In this document: piece by piece, positions 1-6,677 of the stretch | Layout of the letters: each line of letters begins with the position of its first letter | Position numbering within the stretch: the first letter of the stretch is position 1 | Translations under genes and position numbers: made by a program | Notes under the pieces: model-generated | What the model was told of the DNA's origin: nothing | The model's database searches: none | What the model saw: only the letters and a program-made list of their open reading frames with translations | DNA from: an uncultured Clostridia bacterium | Lineage (GTDB): Bacteria > Bacillota > Clostridia > Oscillospirales > UMGS1783 | Direction of reading: 5' to 3' | Length of the DNA: 14,929 nucleotides | Assembly (NCBI GenBank): GCA_937892635.1 | Contig: CALBKB010000078.1 | Span: forward strand, 1 to 14,929

Positions 1-22
1 TTATCGGTCAGGGACAACCATT

Positions 23-553
23 TCATAGCAGTTCCTCCGCGCGCATAAGGGCGCATATCGTCTTGGCGTCGCAAATTTCGCCGCGGCGGCATAGTTCGAG
101 CACCTTGGCGCGCGGCAGGCGTATGATGTCAAGAAACTCATCGGGGTCGGGATGGGTGGCGGTATAGGTCAGATCTTCGGCCAAATACAGATGGATTCGT
201 TCAGAGCAGTAGCCGCAGGTGGGGATGATATTGCCCAGATACCGCAGACGTCCCGCCACTGCGCCGATTTCCTCTTCCAGTTCGCGGCGAATGGCCGTTT
301 CGGGATCTTCGCCCGCTTCCAACTTGCCGGCAGGGATCTCCCAGAGTTCTTGCCCGAGCGCGTAGCGATATTGCCGCACCAGATAGATCTCATCCTCGCT
401 GGTGCGAGCCAGTACGGCCACGCCGCCACGGTGCTCGACGATTTCGCGCATCGACTCTTGCCCGTTGGGGCAGAGCACGCGATCGTGCTTAACGCGAATA
501 ACGTGTCCTTCAAATATCGTTTGGCTGGCGATTGTTTTTTCGGTTTTATCCAT
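23..553 (-). CDS. NUDIX hydrolase, ADP-ribose pyrophosphatase-like
   Basis: Predicted cytosolic NUDIX pyrophosphohydrolase of 176 residues, most like the ADP-ribose pyrophosphatase branch, which splits ADP-ribose into AMP and ribose-5-phosphate. A complete Nudix box (G-x5-E-x7-R-E-L-x-E-E-x-G) spans residues 76-98, preceded by WEIPAGKLEAGE, typical of ADPRases. E139 in DPDEF may match the extra catalytic Glu of that family. The usual 'PGxxxE' segment after the box reads CGYCSE (about 113-118), so the Pro is replaced by Cys. The start at 553 is chosen over the longer frame from 595 because GGAAGGG lies just upstream of it, while 595 has no ribosome binding site and sits on the opposite gene's Shine-Dalgarno. 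It is divergent from the M14 peptidase gene. The substrate is inferred from family resemblance; another nucleoside-diphosphate sugar is possible. Confidence 0.88.
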   Translation of the reverse strand: MDKTEKTIASQTIFEGHVIRVKHDRVLCPNGQESMREIVEHRGGVAVLARTSEDEIYLVRQYRYALGQELWEIPAGKLEAGEDPETAIRRELEEEIGAVAGRLRYLGNIIPTCGYCSERIHLYLAEDLTYTATHPDPDEFLDIIRLPRAKVLELCRRGEICDAKTICALMRAEELL

Positions 554-593
554 AATATATGCCCTTCCATCATAGAGTTTAGGGGGTGATATC

Positions 594-1463
594 ATGCAAA
601 ATTTTGCAAAACGAGTCTTGGATTATGAGTATACCATGGAGTTATCGGCACAATTGTGTCGTTTGGGAGCTGAGAAACGCATCATCGGCCACAGCGTTGA
701 GGGGCGGGAGATTCCCGTGCTGCGACTGGGACAAGGGCGGTGCAACATTCTCTATCTTTGCTCGACGCATGCCACCGAAACGATAGCCGGTGCGGTTTTG
801 TTGCGCTTTGCGTATGACCTGTTGACCGCGCAGGAGATATGCGCCATGGATTGCAGCCACGCGCTGTATAAGACGCGGTTACACATCCTGCCGCTTCTTA
901 ACCCCGACGGTGCCGAGATTGCGCTGGGGCGCATCAACGAGGCAGCCCGTGCACGCATGGTCTTTTTTAACGATAACAGCGAGGATTTTACCCATTGGCA
1001 GGCCAATGCTCGCGGGGTGGACCTTAATCATAATTTTGATGCTGCCTTTGACCAAGGCAAGGCGATGGAGCGGGAGCTTGGTATATATGGCCCGTCGCCC
1101 ACTCGCTATGGCGGCAAGACACCCTTTTCCGAACCCGAAACGCAAGCGCTGCGTCGATATATCCTTGCGGAAAATATCGATAGGCTCTACGCCTTTCATA
1201 CGCAGGGCGAGGAGATCTATTACGATGGACCCGACGCCTTGGGATTGGCGCGCATCTTGGCCAAATCCTGTGGCTATGCCGTGAGCAAGCCCGAGGGGAT
1301 CGCTTCCTGCCGCGGGGCGAAGGATTGGTTTTGCGCCGCCTTTAACCGTCCCGGTTTTACCGTTGAAATGGGCAAGGGACAAAACCCGCTGCCCATCGGT
1401 GATGCGGCAAGCATCTATCGCACTTGTCAAGAAATGCTTATGTTTACTACCATTATATCCTAA
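594..1463 (+). CDS. M14-family zinc carboxypeptidase / murein peptide amidase-like protein
   Basis: Metallopeptidase of 289 residues in the M14 carboxypeptidase family. The zinc ligands are visible as H59-x-x-E62 (STHATET) and H202 (AFHTQGEE), with R140 and DLNHNF (143-148) forming the substrate-binding stretch and E258 in FTVEMGKG as the likely catalytic Glu. LLNPDGAEI (101-109) is also a family signature. There is no signal peptide or membrane segment, so it probably acts in the cytoplasm. This fits the MpaA / gamma-D-glutamyl-diaminopimelate peptidase type that trims cell-wall peptides during recycling, but the substrate is inference. The start at 594 is supported by GGGGGTG at 582-588. 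The gene stands alone on its strand and ends just before a terminator at 1479-1500. Confidence 0.87.
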   Translation: MQNFAKRVLDYEYTMELSAQLCRLGAEKRIIGHSVEGREIPVLRLGQGRCNILYLCSTHATETIAGAVLLRFAYDLLTAQEICAMDCSHALYKTRLHILPLLNPDGAEIALGRINEAARARMVFFNDNSEDFTHWQANARGVDLNHNFDAAFDQGKAMERELGIYGPSPTRYGGKTPFSEPETQALRRYILAENIDRLYAFHTQGEEIYYDGPDALGLARILAKSCGYAVSKPEGIASCRGAKDWFCAAFNRPGFTVEMGKGQNPLPIGDAASIYRTCQEMLMFTTIIS

Positions 1464-1478
1464 TTTACCCATAAAAAC

Positions 1479-1500
1479 AAGAACCCCCGCAGGGGTTCTT
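1479..1500. terminator. Bidirectional rho-independent terminator between the M14 peptidase gene and the feo operon
   Basis: A perfect 9-bp inverted repeat, AAGAACCCC / GGGGTTCTT, encloses the tetraloop CGCA. Read leftwards it is followed by TTGTTTTTATG, a good U-tract for the feo operon. Read rightwards it is followed by ATCTTATTTA, a weaker tail for the M14 gene. It is the only such structure between the two converging genes. Confidence 0.85.
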
Positions 1501-1503
1501 ATC

Positions 1504-1653
1504 TTATTTATGGCATTGATCCTTCATCGCACAGCCTTGACAGCCGCAGGAGCAGGAGCCCTTGCCCTTTTTCTTTTTTACGATCTCATTGACGATGACG
1601 GCGATAACGCCTACTGCAATCAGACCGGCAATCACATAAGTAATCCAATCCAT
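1504..1653 (-). CDS. FeoB-associated Cys-rich membrane protein (49 aa)
   Basis: Small open frame of 49 residues placed 3 bp after the feoB stop codon. It begins MDWITYVIAGLIAVGVIAVI, a single hydrophobic helix of about 18-20 residues, then a lysine-rich stretch (VKKKKGKG), then a Cys-rich tail with C34, C36, C38, C41 and C47 (SCSCGCQGC...DQC). One membrane helix plus a basic, Cys-rich C-terminus is the hallmark of the FeoB-associated Cys-rich membrane proteins that often follow feoB in Firmicutes. By charge, the Lys-rich and Cys-rich tail should be cytoplasmic. A role in handling or delivering ferrous iron beside FeoB is inferred; no activity is established by the sequence. AAGAAGG inside the end of feoB, about 9 bases upstream of the ATG, serves as the ribosome binding site, so translation is probably coupled to feoB. 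Confidence 0.86.
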   Translation of the reverse strand: MDWITYVIAGLIAVGVIAVIVNEIVKKKKGKGSCSCGCQGCAMKDQCHK

Positions 1654-1656
1654 CGG

Positions 1657-3729
1657 TTAAGCCTTCTTCATATACTTGTTCTTGCGGAACAGGAAATAAC
1701 ACAAAACGACCAGAACCACAGCAGCCACAACGGTGCCGATGATGTTGCCTGCCCCGATAAACCAGGCGCCGAACTGATAGATCATCAGCGATACGGCATA
1801 GGCAAACACGCACATATAGGTGATGGCAAAGGCCGTCCATTTGCCATTGTTCATCTCGCGCTTGATGGCGCCCATGGCGGCAAAACAGGGGGCGCACAGC
1901 AGGTTAAAGGAGAGGAAGGAGAAGCCGGCTAATTGATTGCCGCCAAAAATGGTGGCAAAGGCCTGATAGGCATTATTTCCGATACCCAGCGCACCGAAAA
2001 CGCCGACCACCTCTTCCTTGGCGACCAGACCCAGCACAGTGGCCACCGCTGCCTCCCAATAGCCAAAGCCCAGTGGCGCAAAGAGCCAGGCCAATACCGA
2101 TCCGATATGATTGAGGATGGATGTGCCGTTGACCGAGATATTGTTCAGGATCCAAATGATCACGCTGGCGGCAAAAATAACGGTGCCGGCACGCTTGATA
2201 AAGTCCCAACCACGCTCCCAGGTGGCACGAAGCACATTCTTGGGCTGGGGCGCATGATAGGCCGGCAGTTCCATGACAAAAGGAGCGGGGTTGCCGGCAA
2301 AGGGCTTGGTCTTCTTGAGAATGATACCCGAAATGACCACAGCGCCAATGCCCAACAGATAGGCGGCGGTGGCGATCCAGGCACTATCTCCAAAGAGAGC
2401 GCCGGCCAGCAGACCGACGATCGGCATTTTCGCACCGCAGGGGATAAAACCGGTGGTCATGATGGTGATCTTGCGGTCACGGTCCTGCTCAATGGTACGG
2501 GAGGCCAGAATGCCCGGCACGCCGCAGCCGGTGGCAATGAGCATGGGAATAAAGGATTTACCCGACAGCCCGAAGCGGCGGAAGAGTCGATCCATAATAA
2601 AGGCAACACGTGACATATAGCCGCAGTCCTCCAAACAGGACAACAGCAAAAACAGAATCAGCATTTGCGGCACAAAGCCAAGTACGGCGCCGATGCCGCC
2701 AATCACGCCGTCCTTGATCAGATCAATCAACCATGTGGCGCAGCCCCATCCCTGCAAAAGGGTTTCGGCTGCACCGCCGATTTGGTCGAACAGATCAGTC
2801 ATAAATCCGACCGTCCAATCGCCCACCGTGCCGATGGAAATAGCGTAGACGATAAACATGATCACCGCAAAAATGGGTAGGGCCAGCCAGCGGTTGGTGA
2901 CTACCTTGTCGATTTTATCCGACATGCTGATGCGGGTCAGACTCTTTTTCTTAAAGCAGCCTTGCAGCACCGAATCAATATATAGATATCGTTCATTGGT
3001 GATGATGCTCTCGGCATCATCATCAAATTTCTGCTCCATCTTCACGATATCTTGCTCAATATGCGCCAGTACATCGGGGGAGATCGCCAATTTTTTAATG
3101 GCCTGATCGTCACGCTCAAAGAGTTTGATGGCATACCATCGCTGCTCCTCATCGGGCAGATCGTGGATGGCCGCCTCCTCAATGTGAGCCAGTACATGCT
3201 CCACCGTGCCGGAGAAGATGTGCCGAGGCTCGGCCTTGCCCTGCATGGCGGCATAGACAGCCGCCTTCGCCGCTTCCTCAATGCCGGTATTCTTCAGCGC
3301 CGAGATTTCGACGATGGGGCATCCTAAGCGTCGGGACAGCTCGTCGATCTGAATGCTGTCGCCGTTGCGCCGCACCACATCCATCATGTTGATGGCAATG
3401 ACGACAGGAACGCCTACCTCGATCAGTTGTGTGGTCAGATATAAATTACGCTCCAAATTGGTTCCATCCACGATATTGAGAATGGCATCGGGGCGTTCGT
3501 CGATGAGCACATTGCGTGCCACCACCTCTTCCAACGTATAAGGGGAGAGGGAATAGATGCCGGGCAGGTCGATCAGCGTCACCTCTTCGTGATGCTTGAT
3601 CTTGCCCTCTTTTTTTTCTACCGTAACACCCGGCCAGTTGCCGACATACTGATTCATGCCGGTCAAGGCGTTAAACAGGGTGGTCTTTCCGCTGTTGGGG
3701 TTGCCCGCAAGGGCGATCTTGATTTCCAT
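1657..3729 (-). CDS. feoB: Ferrous iron transport protein B, GTPase-permease
   Basis: FeoB, 690 residues, the membrane protein that imports Fe2+ using an N-terminal G domain. The G domain shows G1 GNPNSGKTT (9-17), the switch region around GVTVEKKEG (34-42), G3 DLPG (54-57), G4 NMMD (114-117) and G5 SAL (143-145). A helical linker follows to about residue 270. The rest is the membrane core with the two Gate-type segments; conserved Cys-containing stretches ATGCGVPG, GFIPCGAKMP and LLCAPCFAAMGA are present. Length is within the usual range but shorter than the 773-residue E. coli protein. GGAAGG precedes the ATG. It lies 46 bp downstream of feoA, with an inverted-repeat operator candidate in the gap, and 3 bp upstream of the Cys-rich membrane protein gene. 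Iron-dependent repression by the adjacent DtxR-type protein is inferred. Confidence 0.97.
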   Translation of the reverse strand: MEIKIALAGNPNSGKTTLFNALTGMNQYVGNWPGVTVEKKEGKIKHHEEVTLIDLPGIYSLSPYTLEEVVARNVLIDERPDAILNIVDGTNLERNLYLTTQLIEVGVPVVIAINMMDVVRRNGDSIQIDELSRRLGCPIVEISALKNTGIEEAAKAAVYAAMQGKAEPRHIFSGTVEHVLAHIEEAAIHDLPDEEQRWYAIKLFERDDQAIKKLAISPDVLAHIEQDIVKMEQKFDDDAESIITNERYLYIDSVLQGCFKKKSLTRISMSDKIDKVVTNRWLALPIFAVIMFIVYAISIGTVGDWTVGFMTDLFDQIGGAAETLLQGWGCATWLIDLIKDGVIGGIGAVLGFVPQMLILFLLLSCLEDCGYMSRVAFIMDRLFRRFGLSGKSFIPMLIATGCGVPGILASRTIEQDRDRKITIMTTGFIPCGAKMPIVGLLAGALFGDSAWIATAAYLLGIGAVVISGIILKKTKPFAGNPAPFVMELPAYHAPQPKNVLRATWERGWDFIKRAGTVIFAASVIIWILNNISVNGTSILNHIGSVLAWLFAPLGFGYWEAAVATVLGLVAKEEVVGVFGALGIGNNAYQAFATIFGGNQLAGFSFLSFNLLCAPCFAAMGAIKREMNNGKWTAFAITYMCVFAYAVSLMIYQFGAWFIGAGNIIGTVVAAVVLVVLCYFLFRKNKYMKKA

Positions 3730-3743
3730 AGTCTTCCTTCCTT

Positions 3744-3759
3744 GTTAGCCTATGCTAAC
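3744..3759. promoter_or_regulatory. Candidate DtxR-family operator between feoA and feoB
   Basis: The inverted repeat GTTAGC-CTAT-GCTAAC has the same half-sites as the perfect palindrome upstream of feoA (4015-4030); only the 4-base centre is asymmetric. TTAG...CTAA half-sites are typical of DtxR-family iron or manganese repressor sites. It lies 14 bp upstream of the feoB start, next to its ribosome binding site. No convincing -35/-10 pair is visible around it. In the transcript it could also fold into a 6-bp hairpin with a 4-base loop. Confidence 0.68.
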
Positions 3760-3775
3760 CGCATCACAAAATAAA

Positions 3776-3997
3776 TTACTCGATTTCGATCATTTGCGCA
3801 TCTTCCTTGCGGATAGACAATTCATAGCCTCGCACCGTCAGCTCCATCGGGTCACCCAGCGGGGCTACCTTGCGCAGATAGATGTCAACGCCTTTGGTGA
3901 TGCCCATGTCCATAATGCGGCGGCGTACCGCGCCCTCGCCATGCACCTTGACGACCTTGGCCGTCTTGCCGATCTTCAGATCTTTCAATGTATTCAT
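3776..3997 (-). CDS. feoA: Ferrous iron transport protein A
   Basis: FeoA, 73 residues, a small cytosolic SH3-like protein that assists FeoB. The family pattern is clear: an N-terminal strand (LKIGKTAKVVKVHG, 7-20), then RRRIMDMGITKGVDI (25-39), then APLGDPMELTVRGYELSIRK (45-64). Length is standard (70-80 residues). The start at 3997 is set by AGAGGAG about 9 bases upstream. It is the first gene of the feoA-feoB-Cys-rich operon. Its leader contains a perfect palindromic operator candidate immediately downstream of a consensus promoter, so iron-responsive repression is likely. Confidence 0.95.
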   Translation of the reverse strand: MNTLKDLKIGKTAKVVKVHGEGAVRRRIMDMGITKGVDIYLRKVAPLGDPMELTVRGYELSIRKEDAQMIEIE

Positions 3998-4014
3998 CGC
4001 TCATATCTCCTCTG

Positions 4015-4030
4015 GTTAGCATATGCTAAC
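4015..4030. promoter_or_regulatory. Palindromic DtxR-family operator upstream of feoA
   Basis: GTTAGCATATGCTAAC is a perfect 16-bp palindrome. It starts about 10 bp after the feoA -10 element, so it sits at roughly +3 to +18 of the expected transcript, where a bound repressor would block initiation or early elongation. The half-sites are repeated at 3744-3759. The divergently encoded DtxR-type protein (4154-4513) is the obvious candidate ligand. It does not resemble a Fur box. Confidence 0.82.
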
Positions 4031-4039
4031 TACGATGAT

Positions 4040-4068
4040 ATTATAATCACGCAGGAAGAGTTTGTCAA
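4040..4068 (-). promoter_or_regulatory. Consensus sigma-A promoter of the feo operon
   Basis: On the minus strand the sequence reads TTGACA (4068-4063), a 17-bp spacer, then TATAAT (4045-4040). Both hexamers match the consensus exactly at ideal spacing. Transcription should start near 4033, just before the palindromic operator. So strong a promoter makes sense for an operon that is held off by a repressor. Confidence 0.93.
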
Positions 4069-4103
4069 CATTTTTCTGTCAAATTTTGAAAAAAGTTTTT
4101 GAC

Positions 4104-4132
4104 TTGCCAAAAAAAGGGATTCATGGTATGCT
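4104..4132 (+). promoter_or_regulatory. Likely promoter of the DtxR-family regulator gene
   Basis: TTGCCA (4104-4109), a 17-bp spacer and TATGCT (4127-4132) with an extended -10 TGG just before it. The start of transcription would fall near 4139, giving a very short leader that reaches the AAAGGAGG ribosome binding site at 4138-4145. The overlap with the Shine-Dalgarno makes this assignment less certain than the feo promoter. No GTTAGC-type site overlaps it, so there is no visible sign of autoregulation. Confidence 0.45.
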
Positions 4133-4153
4133 ATAAGAAAGGAGGCGATACCG

Positions 4154-4513
4154 ATGAAAATTCAGGAATCGGGCGAGATGTATTTGGAAACCATTTTACG
4201 TCTGTCCCAGCAGGGCAAAAAGGTGCGCTCGATCGATATCGCCGAGGACATGGGTTATTCCAAGCCCAGCGTCAGCCGTGCCGTGGGTCTGCTCAAAGAA
4301 GGGCAGTTCATCTTGGTCGATAAGGACGGCTTTATTGCCTTAACCGAAAGCGGCCGAGAACGGGCGCAAAAGATTTTTGAGCGGCACAAATTGCTCACCG
4401 CCTGCCTGATGAAATTGGGCGTGAGCGAGAAGACGGCCGCCGAGGATGCCTGCAAGATCGAGCACGACATCTCCGACGAATCCTTCTCCGCTATTAAAAA
4501 ATTCATGGAGTAA
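4154..4513 (+). CDS. DtxR-family metal-dependent transcriptional repressor, short form, probably iron-responsive
   Basis: Regulator of 119 residues: an N-terminal winged helix (about 1-65; recognition helix around SKPSVSRAVGLLK, 36-48) and a dimerisation/metal domain (about 66-119). It ends where DtxR's linker would begin, so the C-terminal SH3-like domain is absent. Hand alignment with DtxR places M9 at DtxR Met10, C100 at Cys102, and E103/H104 at Glu105/His106, i.e. an intact DtxR-type primary metal site. MntR has Asp8 and Glu99 at the Met10 and Cys102 positions, so the pattern favours Fe2+ sensing over Mn2+. H78 matches His79, but the ancillary-site His98 and Glu83 look replaced by A96 and T82. 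It is divergent from feoA, whose leader holds the palindromic site. Repression of feo is inferred. AAAGGAGG at 4138-4145 fixes the start. Confidence 0.92.
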   Translation: MKIQESGEMYLETILRLSQQGKKVRSIDIAEDMGYSKPSVSRAVGLLKEGQFILVDKDGFIALTESGRERAQKIFERHKLLTACLMKLGVSEKTAAEDACKIEHDISDESFSAIKKFME

Positions 4514-4518
4514 TAAAG

Positions 4519-4550
4519 AAGCAGACACGAAAGTGTCTGCTTTTTGTTTT
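4519..4550 (+). terminator. Rho-independent terminator between the regulator gene and argF
   Basis: A perfect 10-bp stem AAGCAGACAC / GTGTCTGCTT encloses the stable GAAA tetraloop and is followed by TTTTTGTTTT (4541-4550), a strong terminator for the DtxR-family gene. Read leftwards the tail is CTTTATT, so it may also stop the arg operon, whose last stop codon (4549-4551) abuts the T-run. Confidence 0.9.
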
Positions 4551-5529
4551 ATAGCGTAGCTGCCATAACGGCCTTGATGGTATGCATGCGGTTCTCAGCC
4601 TCGTCAAAGACGATCGACTGGGGGCCTTCAAAGACTTGATCGGTGACTTCCATGCAGGTCAGGCCGAAGCGTTGCCCGATCTCGGAGCCGACGCCCGTTT
4701 TGAGGTCGTGGAAGGCGGGCAGACAGTGCATGAAACGGCACTGGGCGCCGGCCAGATCCATCAACTCTTGGGTTACGCGGTAGGGGGAAAGGTCACGGAT
4801 GCGCTCCTCCCATACCTCGACCGGCTCGCCCATCGACACCCACACGTCGGTGTAGATGACGTCGACGCCGACCACGGCGGTGGCGGGATCTTCGCAAAAG
4901 TCCAGAGTGGCTCCCGTCTCGGCGGCGATGGCTTGGGCTTGGGCGATCAGTGCCTCATCGGGGAAATAGGCCTTGGGGGCACAGGCCACAAAGTGCATGC
5001 CCATCTTGGCGCAACCGATCATGAGCGAATTGCCCATATTATACCGCGCATCGCCCATATAGACCAGTTTTTTGCCGGCAATCGAGCCGAAATGCTCCTG
5101 AATAGTCAACAAATCGGCCAAAATCTGGGTGGGATGGAACTCGTTAGTCAGTCCGTTCCAGACGGGTACGCCGGCATAGACGGCCAGCTCCTCAACCAAC
5201 TCTTGCCCGAATCCGCGATATTCTATCCCGTCAAACATGCGACCCAGCACGCGAGCCGTGTCGGGGATGCTTTCCTTTTTGCCCATCTGCGAGCCCGACG
5301 GATCGAGGTAGACCGGGTGCATGCCCAGATCGGCTGCCGCTACCTCAAAGGCGCAACGGGTACGGGTGCTGGTTTTCTCAAACAGCAGAGCGATACTCTT
5401 GCCCTCGCAATCGCGATGGGGGATGCCCGCCTTTTTCTTGGCCTTATAGTCGGCGGCTAAGGCGAGTAGATATTCCATTTCTTGGGGGGTAAAATCCAAT
5501 AATTTCAGAAAATGTCTTCCTTTTAACAT
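4549..5529 (-). CDS. argF: Ornithine carbamoyltransferase
   Basis: Cytosolic enzyme of 326 residues that joins ornithine and carbamoyl phosphate to give citrulline. The signature motifs are complete: carbamoyl-phosphate loop STRTR (54-58), HPTQ (132-135), ornithine-binding DVWVSMGE (228-235) and the catalytic HCLPAFHD (268-275). Length matches the usual 310-335 residues. The start ATG lies inside the last codons of argD (7-nt overlap), with AGGAG about 7 bases upstream, so it is translated as the last gene of the argCJBDF operon. Sequence alone does not fully separate ArgF from catabolic ArcB, but its place in a biosynthetic operon settles the anabolic assignment. Confidence 0.96.
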   Translation of the reverse strand: MLKGRHFLKLLDFTPQEMEYLLALAADYKAKKKAGIPHRDCEGKSIALLFEKTSTRTRCAFEVAAADLGMHPVYLDPSGSQMGKKESIPDTARVLGRMFDGIEYRGFGQELVEELAVYAGVPVWNGLTNEFHPTQILADLLTIQEHFGSIAGKKLVYMGDARYNMGNSLMIGCAKMGMHFVACAPKAYFPDEALIAQAQAIAAETGATLDFCEDPATAVVGVDVIYTDVWVSMGEPVEVWEERIRDLSPYRVTQELMDLAGAQCRFMHCLPAFHDLKTGVGSEIGQRFGLTCMEVTDQVFEGPQSIVFDEAENRMHTIKAVMAATL

Positions 5530-6677
5530 ACGACACTCCTAATCACGTTAACAGCTTTCTCGAGAACAGGCATAGGGATATTGAGCGCAGGCAGCAGACG
5601 CAATTTATCCTTAGCGGTCAGGCACAGTACGCCCTTATCCATGCAGGCTTTGAGTACGTCGGCGGCCGGCTTGACCGTTTTAATGCCGATCATCAGTCCC
5701 ATGCCCGTTATCTCTTCCATGCCCGCGCAGTCGGACAGGGCATCAAAGATATAGTTACTTTTCTTTCGCACTTCGGCCAGCAGCGTATCGTCAATACGGG
5801 AGAGCACGTACAAGGCGGCAGCGCTGGCGATGGGGTTACCGCCAAAGGTGGAGCCGTGGTCACCGAAGCCGAGCACATTTTCTACCTTTTGGCTCATCAG
5901 CGTTGCGCCCAGCGGCAGACCACCCGCCAAGCCCTTGGCGGTAGTGACCACATCGGGCGTAATGCCGTAATTCATATAGGAATACAGAGCGCCGCTGCGG
6001 CCGTTGCCGCTTTGTACCTCATCAATCATCAGCAGGATATCGTGTTGGGCACACAACTCGGCTACGCCTTTAACGTAGTCAGCATCGAGTGCGCGCACGC
6101 CGCCTTCGCCCTGCACACATTCCAGCAGAATACCGGCCACTTTATGGGTGTCTAGGGCAACTGACAGACTGGGCAGATCGTTGGCCGGCACATGGATAAA
6201 ATCAGGCGTGAGCGGTTGGAAGAGTTGATGAAAATGCGCCTGTCCCGTCGCGGCCAGCGTGGTCAGCGTGCGGCCATGGAAGCTTTGTTCGAGGGTGATA
6301 ACGGTGGTATACTCCGGACCCTTGTGTTCGGCCGCATATTTGCGGGCAATCTTGATGGCGCATTCATTAGCCTCGGCACCCGAATTGCTGAAAAAGACCT
6401 TGCTCATGCCGGTGCGCTTGCACAGCTGCTCAGCCAGGCGGGCGCAGGGGTGGGTGTAGTAGAGGTTAGAGGTGTGGGCAACCTGATCGAGCTGATGGGT
6501 GATCGCCGCTTTCCAGCCTTCGTCGCCGTGGCCTAACGCTGTGACGCCGATGCCCGAGCCCATGTCAATATATTCGTTTCCTTTTTCGTCGTAGACCAAG
6601 GAGCCGTGACCCGAAACGATTTCCAGATCAAAGCGTTTATAGGTATTGGCTACGTAAGTGTTATCAGTTTGTTTCAT
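5523..6677 (-). CDS. argD: Acetylornithine aminotransferase
   Basis: Class III PLP aminotransferase of 384 residues that makes N-acetylornithine from N-acetylglutamate semialdehyde and glutamate. Seen motifs: SNSGAEANE (97-105, phosphate binding), FHGRT (133-137), LMIDEVQSGNGR (216-227, with D219 pairing the PLP ring nitrogen), TTAKGLAGG with Schiff-base Lys K248, and GDHGSTFGGN (272-281). The frame stays open upstream to 6797, but those residues lie in argB in another frame and are Arg-rich and unlike the family. The ATG at 6677 begins MKQTDNTYVANTYKRF, as expected, and overlaps the argB stop as ATGA, implying translational coupling; only a weak GGTG precedes it. It may also act on succinyl-diaminopimelate, as some ArgD proteins do. 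Confidence 0.95.
   Translation of the reverse strand: MKQTDNTYVANTYKRFDLEIVSGHGSLVYDEKGNEYIDMGSGIGVTALGHGDEGWKAAITHQLDQVAHTSNLYYTHPCARLAEQLCKRTGMSKVFFSNSGAEANECAIKIARKYAAEHKGPEYTTVITLEQSFHGRTLTTLAATGQAHFHQLFQPLTPDFIHVPANDLPSLSVALDTHKVAGILLECVQGEGGVRALDADYVKGVAELCAQHDILLMIDEVQSGNGRSGALYSYMNYGITPDVVTTAKGLAGGLPLGATLMSQKVENVLGFGDHGSTFGGNPIASAAALYVLSRIDDTLLAEVRKKSNYIFDALSDCAGMEEITGMGLMIGIKTVKPAADVLKACMDKGVLCLTAKDKLRLLPALNIPMPVLEKAVNVIRSVVC

Noticed and set aside
1..22. Tiny minus-strand frame from the ATG at 21 to a stop at 1
   Set aside because: Only six codons; nothing supports it as a gene.
554..595. N-terminal extension of the NUDIX gene to an ATG at 595
   Set aside because: No ribosome binding site, and the interval holds the opposite gene's Shine-Dalgarno; family members start near residue 15 of the long frame.
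1363..2613. Long plus-strand frames (1363-1932 and 1933-2613) across feoB and its end
   Set aside because: They are shadows of feoB and of the Cys-rich gene; they would also run through the terminator at 1479-1500.
4015..4030. Fur box reading of the feoA palindrome
   Set aside because: It lacks the GATAAT-type repeats of Fur sites, and the adjacent regulator is DtxR-type.
4582..5460. 292-codon open frame on the plus strand inside argF
   Set aside because: Antisense to a complete ornithine carbamoyltransferase; low-complexity Gly/Asp/His-rich translation with no family pattern.
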